This document shows positions 19,301-28,030 of a DNA stretch of 46,299 nt, piece by piece. Origin of the DNA: Paenibacillus alvei (lineage in GTDB: Bacteria > Bacillota > Bacilli > Paenibacillales > NBRC-103111); contig CAMCVV010000014.1 in NCBI GenBank assembly GCA_945881905.1, positions 1 through 46,299 of the forward strand. Reading direction: 5' to 3'. Numbering within the stretch: position 1 is the stretch's first letter; each line of letters starts with the position of its first letter. The notes under the pieces are model-generated. The model saw only the letters and a list, made by a program, of their open reading frames with translations, was not told where the DNA came from and did no database searches. The position numbers were made by a program, and so were the translations under genes.

Positions 19301-20083
19301 GTGAGTCGTAATAAAGTAGAAATATGTGGTGTAGATACAGCGAAACTACCAGTGATCTCGAATTCGGAAATGCGATGCTTGTTTGTAGAACTCCAGCAAC
19401 ATAAAGATCAGACAGCTAGAGAGAAATTAGTAAATGGTAATCTCAGACTTGTCTTGAGTGTGATACAACGGTTCAATCACCGCGGGGAATGTGTCGATGA
19501 TTTGTTTCAAGTTGGCTGTATTGGTCTGATGAAAGCCATCGATAATTTTGATTTGGGTCAAAATGTGAAGTTCTCCACCTATGCTGTTCCTATGATTATC
19601 GGTGAAATTCGCCGATATCTTCGTGATAATAATCCGATCCGTGTATCGAGATCATTGCGAGATATTGCATATAAAGCATTGCAAGTTAGAGATAGTTTGA
19701 CGTACTTAAACAGTCGTGAACCGACAATTACTGAAATAGCTCAAGCGATCAACATACCAAAAGAAGATGTCGTGTTTGCTTTGGATGCGATTCAAGATCC
19801 CGTATCACTTTTTGAACCGATCTATCAAGATGGGGGAGATCCGATATATGTGATGGATCAGATTAGTGATGATCGAGACAAAGACCTCTCATGGGTTGAA
19901 GCGATTGCTATCAGAGATGCCATGCAAAAATTAAATGGACGTGAAAAACTCATATTATCTATGCGGTTTTTTGATGGCAAAACACAAATGGAAGTAGCAG
20001 AAGAAATTGGCATTTCTCAAGCTCAAGTATCTCGTTTAGAAAAAACGGCTATAGCGCAAATGAAAAAATTCGTGAATCAATAA
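19301..20083 (+). CDS. sigG: RNA polymerase sigma factor SigG
   Basis: Late forespore sigma factor. GTG 19301 is eight bases after GAGGAGG and gives a 260-aa protein beginning SRNKVEICGVDTAKLP, which matches the family N-terminus; the frame extends 12 codons further up without support. The region 2 core (FQVGCIGLMKAIDNFD, KFSTYAVPMIIGEIRRYL), region 3 and the region 4 helix-turn-helix (QMEVAEEIGISQAQVSRLEK) are complete. A forespore-type promoter precedes it. Confidence 0.97.
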   Translation: MSRNKVEICGVDTAKLPVISNSEMRCLFVELQQHKDQTAREKLVNGNLRLVLSVIQRFNHRGECVDDLFQVGCIGLMKAIDNFDLGQNVKFSTYAVPMIIGEIRRYLRDNNPIRVSRSLRDIAYKALQVRDSLTYLNSREPTITEIAQAINIPKEDVVFALDAIQDPVSLFEPIYQDGGDPIYVMDQISDDRDKDLSWVEAIAIRDAMQKLNGREKLILSMRFFDGKTQMEVAEEIGISQAQVSRLEKTAIAQMKKFVNQ

Positions 20084-20167
20084 CCCAGATGAGGACATTT
20101 TCTAAACTCATGACATATACTGAAATCGTGAGATGAAAAACCTTTGAAGGTTTGTGGTGATTAAACA

Positions 20168-20467
20168 ATGAAGATATCTGATTTTCAAACCAAAGATGTC
20201 ATTAATATTGTGGATGGCAAGAAACTTGGTCAAATCACTGATTTATTGCTCGACTTACGTCTTGGACGTATTGAATCCGTAGTTGTGCCCCATCAAGGTA
20301 GGTTTTTTGGTTGGTTTGGAAGTCAAGGGGATGTGATCATTCCTTGGAAAAACATCATCAAGATCGGTATGGATGTCATTCTCGTCAAACTTGATGATAC
20401 ACGAATATATCGCAATGTAGATGCAGGTGATGTCATATACGAAGTCAACCATCCTAATCGAGAATAG
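20168..20467 (+). CDS. ymxH: YlmC/YmxH family PRC-barrel protein
   Basis: Small 99-aa protein with one PRC-barrel-like domain (KISDFQTKDVINIVDGKKLGQI at the N-terminus). In Bacillus and relatives this gene follows sigG. Its molecular role is not established; a sporulation link is inferred from neighbourhood only. The ribosome site is weak (GGTGAT). The last codons and stop lie inside the stem of a terminator. Confidence 0.85.
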   Translation: MKISDFQTKDVINIVDGKKLGQITDLLLDLRLGRIESVVVPHQGRFFGWFGSQGDVIIPWKNIIKIGMDVILVKLDDTRIYRNVDAGDVIYEVNHPNRE

Positions 20468-20479
20468 GGTGGTTTTTTT
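20447..20479 (+). terminator. Terminator at the 3' end of ymxH
   Basis: AACCATCCTA (20447-20456) pairs with TAGGGTGGTT (20465-20474) with one G-U pair, followed by seven T in total (20473-20479). The stop codon is within the hairpin. The T-run touches the -35 of the next promoter. Confidence 0.85.
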
Positions 20480-20506
20480 GTATCCTTGGGTATATTCAGG
20501 TATAAT
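20478..20506 (+). promoter_or_regulatory. Sigma-A promoter of ylmE-sepF-ylmG-ylmH
   Basis: TTGTAT (20478-20483), a 17-base spacer and a perfect TATAAT (20501-20506). It directly abuts the ymxH terminator, so ylmE and downstream genes form a separate unit with a leader of about 85 bases. Confidence 0.8.
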
Positions 20507-20595
20507 GAAATTATCCCGAGACCACGAATTGTCAATCATTAAGCAGGAATTATGTCTCCATATAGCGAATGATAACCTTAAGGAGCTTACTAGAT

Positions 20596-21342
20596 ATGTC
20601 GATGGAAGATCCTATGCTGATAGATCGCATTACGCAAAGAATTGCAGCAGTAAACCAACGAGTCGCATACGCTTGTCAGCGGTGTGGTCGTAACGAATCC
20701 GATGTGCAAGTGATTGCAGTGACGAAGTATGTTTCTTTAGATACGACACGCGCAGGATTCCAAGCGGGGCTTTTGCACATTGGGGAAAATCGATGGCAAG
20801 ACGTGTTGCCAAAGTGGGAAGCTTTGCACGAACAAGGAACATGGCATTTCATCGGACATGTACAGTCGAACAAAGTGAAAGACATCGTCGGTAAGTTTAC
20901 TTACATCCATGCGCTAGATCGACTTTCGCTAGCTAAAGAAATACACAAACATGCCGAAGCCATGGGGATTACAGTGAAATGTTTTATACAAGTTAATATC
21001 TCTAAAGAGCAGACGAAATTCGGCGTGGATCCTCAGGATATTACTGAGTTGGTTAATGGACTGCTCCCTCTTCATCATATTCATGTTGTTGGCTTAATGA
21101 CGTTGGCTCCTTACACGACTGATGCGGAATTATCTCGCCCTATATTCAGGAGCCTCAAGCAATTGCGTGATAAGCTGAATGAGCAAGCGTTGTTGCCTTA
21201 TGACATCACCCATTTATCGATGGGGATGTCGAATGATTTCGAAGTAGCGATCGAAGAAGGCGCGACTTGGATTCGACTTGGTTCTGTATTGATGGGTAAA
21301 GAACTAGATGAAAGGGGAAATCGTGATGGGCCTGATGAATAA
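20596..21342 (+). CDS. ylmE: YggS/YlmE family PLP-binding homeostasis protein
   Basis: Pyridoxal-phosphate-binding protein of the PROSC/YggS family, which buffers PLP and affects amino acid pools; no enzyme activity is established. ATG 20596 (or 20602) follows AAGGAG at 20579-20584 and gives about 248 aa. VIAVTKYVS carries the PLP lysine, with [10 protein letters not shown] and the late [18 protein letters not shown] as family signatures. The gene overlaps the sepF start by 17 bases. Confidence 0.93.
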   Translation: MSMEDPMLIDRITQRIAAVNQRVAYACQRCGRNESDVQVIAVTKYVSLDTTRAGFQAGLLHIGENRWQDVLPKWEALHEQGTWHFIGHVQSNKVKDIVGKFTYIHALDRLSLAKEIHKHAEAMGITVKCFIQVNISKEQTKFGVDPQDITELVNGLLPLHHIHVVGLMTLAPYTTDAELSRPIFRSLKQLRDKLNEQALLPYDITHLSMGMSNDFEVAIEEGATWIRLGSVLMGKELDERGNRDGPDE

Positions 21343-21757
21343 ATTCTTTCATTTTCTAGGTATACAAGCAGAACAAGATGAGCTTGAAAAAACGAATTAT
21401 TCCGATTCTTTAGATGAATATGAAACCCAAGCCACAGATAAACGTAATAAATACAAAACGAATATCGTAAGTATTCATTCGCAGAAAAACTTAAGAGTCG
21501 TATTGAGTGAACCTCGAACTTACGAAGAAACACAAGAAATTGCAGATCATCTGCGGAACAAACGAATGGTGGTTGTAAATCTTCAACGACTTCGTCCCGA
21601 GTTAGCGGTTCGCTTGGTGGATTTTTTGACGGGAACGGTATATGCTATTAATGGAGCGATATCAAAAATCGGTCCGAATATTTTTATTTGTACTCCTGAC
21701 AATGTAGATATCAGCGGACACATCGGCGAAGTGATGGACGGGGAGTCTTGGTCCTAA
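21326..21757 (+). CDS. sepF: Cell division protein SepF
   Basis: FtsZ-bundling membrane anchor of the Z-ring. ATG 21326 follows AAAGGGGAAA and gives 143 aa: an N-terminal amphipathic membrane-binding segment ([12 protein letters not shown]), an acidic linker, and the conserved C-terminal domain ([17 protein letters not shown], then [16 protein letters not shown]). It can partly substitute for FtsA in Bacillus. It is coupled to ylmE. Confidence 0.95.
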   Translation: MGLMNKFFHFLGIQAEQDELEKTNYSDSLDEYETQATDKRNKYKTNIVSIHSQKNLRVVLSEPRTYEETQEIADHLRNKRMVVVNLQRLRPELAVRLVDFLTGTVYAINGAISKIGPNIFICTPDNVDISGHIGEVMDGESWS

Positions 21758-21781
21758 TTATATGATGAGGTGAAAATTATT

Positions 21782-22045
21782 GTGATTTCGTTAATTGATT
21801 TTGCTGGAAATATTTACCGCTATTTGATTATCGGCTATATTTTATTATCGTGGTTTCCCCATGCGCGAGAAAGTTTCGTGGGTTCTTTACTGAGTAAAGC
21901 CGTAGAGCCTTACTTGAGTATATTCCGTAGGTTCATCCCGCCACTCGGCATGATTGATTTATCACCGATTGCTGCTTTATTTGCACTTTATTTTGTCATT
22001 AATGGAGTTAAAGGAATACTTAGATTCTTGGTTCCAGGCTTATGA
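21782..22045 (+). CDS. ylmG: YggT family membrane protein YlmG
   Basis: Small membrane protein of about 87 aa with two hydrophobic segments and the family motif (YILLSWFPHARES, then EPYLSIFRRFIPPLGMIDLSPI). The frame opens at GTG 21770, which overlaps its ribosome site; GTG 21782 is nine bases after GAGGTG and is preferred. The role is unclear, with links to division or membrane organisation through the sepF neighbourhood. The stop overlaps the ylmH start. Confidence 0.9.
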   Translation: MISLIDFAGNIYRYLIIGYILLSWFPHARESFVGSLLSKAVEPYLSIFRRFIPPLGMIDLSPIAALFALYFVINGVKGILRFLVPGL

Positions 22046-22830
22046 TTATGAAGAAGGAAATGTATGTACATTTCCATGCAGATGAGCATCGGTTTGTTGA
22101 TCAAGCCCAAGAATGGATAGATCGAGCAGCGCATCATCATTTGGTGAAACGAACAGACTTCCTCGATCCTCGACAGAAGTTCATTCTCGATTCTCTTGTC
22201 CATCGTTCAACAGGTGTCCAAATTCGATTTGATGGTGGCTATGAACATGCTGAACGCATGAGAGCGATCATAGCACCTGATGACGGGTCAATCGAAGATC
22301 AAGACTCACTGATTGGTGTGTTAGCTGTGGAACTTCGTGATCGCAAATTGGTGACGCTTGAGCATCGTGATTATCTAGGAGCCATTCTTGGTTTAGGGAT
22401 GAAACGCGACAAAATTGGCGATCTGCATTTGTTAGAAAATGGCTGTCATTATTTAGTTACCGTTGAAGCAGGACAATACTTACATACGCACTTATCTCAA
22501 ATCCATAAGCACCATGTATATACTGAATTAACCACAGTAGATCAATTGCAATGGACACCATCTACTTACGAAGACATGATGATATCTGTTGCTTCGATGC
22601 GACTTGATAGTATCGTAAGTGATGTTCTTCATCTCAGTAGAGCCAAAGCACTAATTCCGATTCAAGCAAAGCGATGTCGTGTGAATTGGAGAGTAATTGA
22701 GGATCCTAGCTACTTCGTAAAAATAGATGATTTAATATCTGTGCAAGGTTTCGGTCGGTTCAAGGTTTTAGATGTCGAAGGATTGTCAAAAAAAGGACGA
22801 ACACGAGTAAAAGTCGGTAAATTGGTTTGA
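22042..22830 (+). CDS. ylmH: S4-domain RNA-binding protein YlmH (RqcP)
   Basis: 262-aa protein with a C-terminal S4 RNA-binding domain (MRLDSIVSDVLHLSRAKALIPIQ region). B. subtilis YlmH/RqcP works with RqcH in ribosome-associated quality control, stabilising the peptidyl-tRNA during alanine tailing. The N-terminal half is the YlmH-specific domain. Two starts are possible, ATG 22042 overlapping the ylmG stop and ATG 22048. Confidence 0.92.
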   Translation: MIMKKEMYVHFHADEHRFVDQAQEWIDRAAHHHLVKRTDFLDPRQKFILDSLVHRSTGVQIRFDGGYEHAERMRAIIAPDDGSIEDQDSLIGVLAVELRDRKLVTLEHRDYLGAILGLGMKRDKIGDLHLLENGCHYLVTVEAGQYLHTHLSQIHKHHVYTELTTVDQLQWTPSTYEDMMISVASMRLDSIVSDVLHLSRAKALIPIQAKRCRVNWRVIEDPSYFVKIDDLISVQGFGRFKVLDVEGLSKKGRTRVKVGKLV

Positions 22831-22942
22831 TTTATTTGAAAGTTTAGGACTCGCAAAGAAGGATAATCTAGATATTTGTCGAATTCAAAAAATATAGAAG
22901 TTTGTTAAATGTTTACAAATCATACTTGCAGGAGGTGTGCAC

Positions 22943-23422
22943 ATGCCGTTAACACCATTGGACATTCACAACAAAGAGTTCTCAAGAACTTTCCGTGGGT
23001 ACAACGAAGATGAAGTGAATGAGTTTCTTGACACTGTGATCAAAGATTTTGAATGGTTAACTCGTGAGAATAAAGAATTAGTTACTCAAGTTACGACACT
23101 TCAAGAGAGATTGAACCATTTTGTATTAATTGAAGAATCGCTTAGTAAGACGATCATCATTGCGCAAGGAACTGCAGATGAAGTGAGAAACAATGCCAAA
23201 AAAGAAGGGCAATTAATCGTCAGCGAATCCGAAAAAAATGCAGATCGAATTATTAATGAATCATTAGTTCGTTCTCGCGAAATTTCTATGGAAATAGATG
23301 ATTTAAAGAAACAAGCAATGGTTTACCGCTCCAGATTCCGCAGCATGCTTGAAGCTCAAATCTTGATGCTATCAGATGGTCACTGGGATGATGCAGGAAC
23401 GTATACAGAAAAAGCAGAATAA
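22943..23422 (+). CDS. divIVA: Septum site-determining/polar protein DivIVA
   Basis: Coiled-coil protein that senses negatively curved membrane at poles and septa. ATG 22943 follows GCAGGAGGTGT and gives 159 aa. The membrane-binding N-terminus PLTPLDIHNKEFSRTFRGYN is typical, followed by NEDEVNEFLDTVIKDFE and a long coiled coil. In spore formers it also anchors the chromosome at the pole. The 112-base upstream gap contains a perfect TGTCGAA (22877-22883), the consensus Spo0A box, of unknown significance. Confidence 0.95.
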   Translation: MPLTPLDIHNKEFSRTFRGYNEDEVNEFLDTVIKDFEWLTRENKELVTQVTTLQERLNHFVLIEESLSKTIIIAQGTADEVRNNAKKEGQLIVSESEKNADRIINESLVRSREISMEIDDLKKQAMVYRSRFRSMLEAQILMLSDGHWDDAGTYTEKAE

Positions 23423-23471
23423 GATTTCGAGTTTCTTACTCAGATGAAGATTCGTTTGCACAACCAAGACA

Positions 23472-23500
23472 TTGACGAATGTGTAGCGATTCGGTATACT
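23472..23500 (+). promoter_or_regulatory. Sigma-A promoter of the ileS T-box transcript
   Basis: TTGACG (23472-23477), a 17-base spacer and TATACT (23495-23500). The predicted start is near 23507, just before the T-box RNA. It overlaps nothing coding. Confidence 0.8.
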
Positions 23501-23506
23501 TTCAAA

Positions 23507-23813
23507 AAAAGAAATAACGTTAAAACGAAGATAAGGAACAGTAAGCCGTCAATGATGTTGCAGCGAGTTAGGGATGAGTGGAAGCCTAATGACATCAACG
23601 TGCTGAATATCACCTTAGAGCATCTCTTGAAATTGCGAAGTAAAGAGAATCGGGTCATACCGTTATCTATGATAAAGAGAAAAACAACAAATGCCTGTTC
23701 CATGCTGGTATGGAATAGATTTTGAAATTGGCGTGATGTTGAATTTTTGAATTAGGGTGGTACCGCGAGTAGCTTCTCGTCCCTTTGGGATGATTAGCTA
23801 TTTTCGTTTTTAT
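23507..23813 (+). promoter_or_regulatory. T-box leader (isoleucine) controlling ileS
   Basis: Riboswitch that senses uncharged tRNA-Ile. Stem I carries the AGTA element (near 23538-23541) and a distal arm TTAGG/CCTAA with a GTGGAAG loop. The 3' side has GAATATCACC, with ATC at 23609-23611 as the likely specifier codon; a second ATC at 23594-23596 is less well placed. The universal T-box AGGGTGGTACCGCG is at 23754-23767. The competing terminator pairs TAGCT and TCGTCCC with GGGATGA and AGCTA (23770-23800), followed by a T-rich run. Uncharged tRNA-Ile should favour the antiterminator and ileS expression. Confidence 0.93.
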
Positions 23814-23836
23814 TTACATATTGGAGGTGTTGGCTT

Positions 23837-26608
23837 GTGGACTATGGGAAAACGATTCATTTATTACAGACGGGATTTCCGATGAGAGGTAACTTACCTC
23901 AAACTGAACCCAACATTCAAGCAGCGTGGGATGAACAAGATATGTATACATTGGTACAAAAAAGTCGCGAGCATAAACCCAAATTCATTTTACATGACGG
24001 CCCCCCTTATGCGAATGGGGATATTCATATCGGTCATGCGCTGAATAAAATAATCAAAGATATCATTGTTCGTTACAAAACACTGGCAGGTTTTGATGCA
24101 CCCTTTGTACCCGGATGGGATACTCATGGTTTACCGATCGAACAAGCGATATCCAATAGCGGTAAAGTCGATCGCAAGAAAATGAGCGTTCATGAATTTC
24201 GTCAGTATTGTGCAGCCTATGCACAAGAATGGGTAGAAAAACAAAAAAATGAATTCAAGCGATTAGGTATTCGTGGAGATTGGGCGCATCCATATATTAC
24301 GTTGCAACCCAAATATGAAGCTGCACAGATTCGTGTTTTTGGCAAAATGGTGAACAAAGGCTATATATATAAAGGCTTACGGCCGGTGTATTGGTCACCT
24401 TCATCGGAAAGTGCATTAGCTGAAGCAGAAATCGAATACAAAGACAAAACATCGAATTCGATCTATGTAGCATTTCCTGTAAAAGAAGGCAAAGGCATAG
24501 TACCTCAAGATACAGCGTTCGTGATCTGGACAACAACTCCATGGACAATTCCAGCAAACTTAGGAATTAGTGTACATCCTGAATATGAGTATGTAGTTGT
24601 AGCTCAAGGTGATCGTACGTATCTCGTTGCTCATGGTTTATTAGATCAAGTCATTAGCGAATTGAATTGGTCGGATACGCGTATCATTGCCACAGTCAAA
24701 GGCAGTGAATTAGACCATTTGACTTGTCGACATCCTTGGTATGATCGCGAGTCGCTTGTCATGGTGGGTCAGCATGTGACGCTCGATGCAGGCACAGGAT
24801 GTGTACACACAGCGCCAGGACATGGGGAAGACGACTTCGCTATTGGTCAACGGTACAACATTGGTGTATTGTGTCCAATTGATGATCATGGTCATTTTAC
24901 AGAAGATGCTCCCGGATTTGAGGGTATGTTCTATGAGAAAGCGAATAAAGTCGTTGTCGACAAACTGCTTGAATTAGGTTTACTGCTCAAGCAATCTGAA
25001 TTCACGCATTCATTTCCACACGATTGGCGAACCAAAAAACCCGTCATTTATCGGGCGACGGAGCAATGGTTTGCTTCCAGAGATAAATTCCGCAAAGAGA
25101 TGCTTGACGAAATTACGAAGGTGCATTGGGTCCCTCACTGGGGTGAAATTCGTTTGCACAATATGATTGCTGATCGAGGAGATTGGTGCATATCTAGACA
25201 AAGAGCGTGGGGTGTGCCGATTCCAATCTTTTACTGTCGCTCATGTAATGAGCCGCTAGTGAATGAGGCAACGATTGAGCATGTAGCTGAGATATTTGCA
25301 ACTGAAGGTTCTGATGCTTGGTTTGTCAGAGAAGAAAGCGAATTATTACCTCAGGGTACTTCTTGCGCACATTGTGGAGGTAATGCCTTCCGCAAAGAAA
25401 CGGACATCATGGATGTATGGTTTGATTCTGGATCGAGTCATGTAGCTGTATTAGCAGAGCGTAAGGAGTTACAATGGCCTGCAGATCTGTACGTAGAAGG
25501 ATCAGACCAATATCGCGGTTGGTATAACTCATCGATGATTACAGGTGTAGCTGTGTATGGACAGTCGCCTTATAAGGGAATCCTAAGCCATGGTTTTACG
25601 CTCGATGGCGAAGGACGTAAAATGTCGAAATCTCTAGGAAATACCATAGATCCTAATGTCGTGTGCAATAAACTAGGTGCAGATATTTTGCGACTGTGGG
25701 TTTCTTCCGTAGATTATCAATCGGATGTGCGAATTTCTGACCATATCTTGAACCAAACGACAGAGGTTTATCGTAAGATCCGCAATACGTTGCGTTTTCT
25801 ATTAGGTAATCTGCATCAATTTGATCCGTTGCAGCATCGAGTAGCGATCGAACACATGTCGGAATTAGATCGTTACGCATGGCTTCGCTTACAGCGCATG
25901 GTGATGAAAGTCACGCAAGCGTATGATAAGTATGAATTCCATGTCGTTTATCAAACGATTCATCATTTTTGTGCTATAGAAATGAGTTCATTTTATCTAG
26001 ATGTATTAAAAGATCGGCTCTATGTGGAAGAAGCCAATTTGCCTGCTCGTAGAGCAGCGCAAACGATATTATATGAAGTTCTGCTTGCAGTGACCAAGTG
26101 CATGTCCCCCATCTTGCCACATACAGCTGACGAAGTGTGGCAATATATTCCGGGAGTCGATGAATCAAGCGTTCAATTAACGACATTACCTGTGATTGAC
26201 GATTCCTCGCTAGATGAGCAACTTGAAGCAAAGTGGATGCGCTTCTTAGAGATTCGAGATGAAGTGCTCAAAGCATTAGAAGAAGCCCGCAAAGAAAAGA
26301 TTATTGGCAATTCACTAGGAGCTTCAATTCACTTATATGCCAATGAAGAAACCTACACCTTACTTCAACAGTTTGATCGACTAGATCAATTATTGATTGT
26401 CTCTCATGTGCAGTTGTTTCCGCCAGGAAGTGTGGTTCCACATACTGCTTATACTCATAAAGATCTATCGATCAGCGTGCAAGTCGCAGCAGGTGACAAA
26501 TGTGAACGATGTTGGATTGTAACTCCTGAAGTTGGGCATAGCGAGCCACATCCTACATTATGTAAGAGATGCGAACGCGTTATCTCTCAGATATCAGACA
26601 TCACTTGA
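23837..26608 (+). CDS. ileS: Isoleucyl-tRNA synthetase
   Basis: Class I aminoacyl-tRNA synthetase of 923 aa, charging tRNA-Ile. The HIGH motif is at residues 64-67 and KMSKS at 595-599. The CP1 editing domain lies between them, with WTTTPWTIPAN and GTGCVHTAPGHGEDDF. A C-terminal zinc site uses Cys 889, 892, 909 and 912. The GTG start at 23837 follows GGAGGTG. The size and zinc finger fit the bacterial type usually sensitive to mupirocin. Expression is under the T-box upstream. Confidence 0.97.
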   Translation: MDYGKTIHLLQTGFPMRGNLPQTEPNIQAAWDEQDMYTLVQKSREHKPKFILHDGPPYANGDIHIGHALNKIIKDIIVRYKTLAGFDAPFVPGWDTHGLPIEQAISNSGKVDRKKMSVHEFRQYCAAYAQEWVEKQKNEFKRLGIRGDWAHPYITLQPKYEAAQIRVFGKMVNKGYIYKGLRPVYWSPSSESALAEAEIEYKDKTSNSIYVAFPVKEGKGIVPQDTAFVIWTTTPWTIPANLGISVHPEYEYVVVAQGDRTYLVAHGLLDQVISELNWSDTRIIATVKGSELDHLTCRHPWYDRESLVMVGQHVTLDAGTGCVHTAPGHGEDDFAIGQRYNIGVLCPIDDHGHFTEDAPGFEGMFYEKANKVVVDKLLELGLLLKQSEFTHSFPHDWRTKKPVIYRATEQWFASRDKFRKEMLDEITKVHWVPHWGEIRLHNMIADRGDWCISRQRAWGVPIPIFYCRSCNEPLVNEATIEHVAEIFATEGSDAWFVREESELLPQGTSCAHCGGNAFRKETDIMDVWFDSGSSHVAVLAERKELQWPADLYVEGSDQYRGWYNSSMITGVAVYGQSPYKGILSHGFTLDGEGRKMSKSLGNTIDPNVVCNKLGADILRLWVSSVDYQSDVRISDHILNQTTEVYRKIRNTLRFLLGNLHQFDPLQHRVAIEHMSELDRYAWLRLQRMVMKVTQAYDKYEFHVVYQTIHHFCAIEMSSFYLDVLKDRLYVEEANLPARRAAQTILYEVLLAVTKCMSPILPHTADEVWQYIPGVDESSVQLTTLPVIDDSSLDEQLEAKWMRFLEIRDEVLKALEEARKEKIIGNSLGASIHLYANEETYTLLQQFDRLDQLLIVSHVQLFPPGSVVPHTAYTHKDLSISVQVAAGDKCERCWIVTPEVGHSEPHPTLCKRCERVISQISDIT

Positions 26609-26638
26609 TCAAGCCGGACATGACTTGTTCTACGTGGA

Positions 26639-27394
26639 TCATTCAGGATTCGAGGCTTCGTGATCCGCATATTCCGGATCACGTTCTAGTAAAGGTTCGC
26701 CTTCCCCTTGTGCGATATAATCACGATAAGCTTGATTACGCACAATCTGGGTTTGGTTACCATATAGATCCGTTGCAACAAAACTTTCGTAAGGTTCCAT
26801 GTAGCCGTTTTGCTTTTCGATTTCTGTAAACATGTCGTAGAAATCATCGACATTGGGGTTTTCTGCCATAGCAGGTGAATCGGAATTCCCCCAACTTTCT
26901 ACGATTTTCCAAGCTTCCTCATGTTCGAATTGGTGTTCATCACGATGCGTGAGTTGGTTTTCTGTTCCGTAAGAAGTCGTCATGATCTGCTCTTCGATCG
27001 GTCGTCGATTGAGGATGGCATCGTCCTCGGCATGTTGCATGCACGTCGTCGTGCTCGGAATCGCATCAAGTCGTTCGATGTCAATCGCTTCATGGCATCG
27101 TGTACAAGTTCCATACGTGCCTGCTTGAATTAGTGTTAAAGCATCAACAACTAAGTGCCAGCGGTTTTTGGCATGATGATAGATGGCGATATCTTTCGAT
27201 CTTTCGGACAAATCCGTAGCTGTATCAGCGGGATGATTATCGTACATCGACAGTTCTTGTGTAGCTTCTCTTTGAGGATGGGTGTACCCTGATTCAGGAT
27301 CTAGATCGAAGTGTTGTTCTAATTCTTTTTTTTCCTCCAGGAGTAGCAAGTAATTCTTGCGAACCTGAGTTGAACTGATGTGATTTTTCATCAT
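26639..27394 (-). CDS. TraR/DksA-type zinc finger protein (YteA/YlyA-like)
   Basis: Leftward gene of about 251 aa with start ATG 27394, eight bases after AGGTG on that strand; two further ATGs lie upstream and one next to it. The N-terminal half is charged and probably helical. The middle holds a DksA/TraR-like finger CTRCHEAIDIERLDAIP ending CMQH, so the metal set is C-C-C-H, as in the Bacillus YteA sporulation-family proteins. B. subtilis has a related gene, ylyA, at this place between ileS and lspA. The target is probably RNA polymerase by family analogy, which is not shown. It converges on ileS with a 30-base gap and no clear terminator. Confidence 0.82.
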   Translation of the reverse strand: MMKNHISSTQVRKNYLLLLEEKKELEQHFDLDPESGYTHPQREATQELSMYDNHPADTATDLSERSKDIAIYHHAKNRWHLVVDALTLIQAGTYGTCTRCHEAIDIERLDAIPSTTTCMQHAEDDAILNRRPIEEQIMTTSYGTENQLTHRDEHQFEHEEAWKIVESWGNSDSPAMAENPNVDDFYDMFTEIEKQNGYMEPYESFVATDLYGNQTQIVRNQAYRDYIAQGEGEPLLERDPEYADHEASNPE

Positions 27395-27433
27395 AGCGTA
27401 AGCACCTTTCATCAAAAAGAGGATGTAGCGTTA

Positions 27434-27462
27434 TTGTGAGCCATCTGCGCACACATTAATAA
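27434..27462 (+). promoter_or_regulatory. Possible sigma-A promoter of lspA-rluD
   Basis: TTGTGA (27434-27439), a 17-base spacer and TAATAA (27457-27462) in the divergent gap between the TraR/DksA-like gene and lspA. Moderate match. Confidence 0.4.
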
Positions 27463-27511
27463 TGGTAGATATAGGACAATACGTGTCATTGAAGCTAAAG
27501 GAGATGTTGAA

Positions 27512-28030
27512 TTGAGATATTATGGGATAGCTTTTCTCATATGTGTGATCGACCAAGTATCGAAGCTAGCGATTGTGCGCAATATTCCACTTCATGAAAC
27601 CCGCTCGGTGATCGGTGATTTCTTCTTATTGACATCACATCGTAATCGAGGAGCAGCATTCAGTATCTTGCAAGACCAAAGATGGTTCTTTGTTAGCATC
27701 ACGATCGTGGTCATGATCGTTCTCGTGTGGTATATCAGACACCTCCTCAGCATCGGGAAGAAACAATTACCGCTTGCACTTGCCTTCGTATTAGGAGGTG
27801 CAATGGGTAATTTCTTGGATCGACTATTACAAGGGGAAGTTGTTGATTTCTTGCAATTCAACTTCCGCTTCACGATTTTTGATCAATCCATTGACTACAC
27901 GTTTCCGATATTTAATGTCGCGGATTCCTTTATCGTGATCGGCGTTATCTTAATTATTATCGATTCACTTATCGATTGGATCAAAGAAAAGAAGGGAGCT
28001 GCACATGTCCATCAATCCGAACTCGAGTGA
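27512..28030 (+). CDS. lspA: Lipoprotein signal peptidase LspA
   Basis: Membrane aspartyl peptidase that removes lipoprotein signal peptides after diacylglyceryl transfer. It has 172 aa, four membrane segments, and the two catalytic aspartates in NFLDRL and VADSF. The TTG start at 27512 follows AAGGAG with eight bases between. The C-terminus is a little longer than usual and overlaps rluD by 26 bases, indicating coupling. Confidence 0.95.
   Translation: MRYYGIAFLICVIDQVSKLAIVRNIPLHETRSVIGDFFLLTSHRNRGAAFSILQDQRWFFVSITIVVMIVLVWYIRHLLSIGKKQLPLALAFVLGGAMGNFLDRLLQGEVVDFLQFNFRFTIFDQSIDYTFPIFNVADSFIVIGVILIIIDSLIDWIKEKKGAAHVHQSELE

Noticed and set aside
23444-23725. 93-codon + strand frame before ileS
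   Set aside because: It lies inside the T-box leader RNA, has no ribosome site and no family likeness; conserved RNA motifs explain the sequence.
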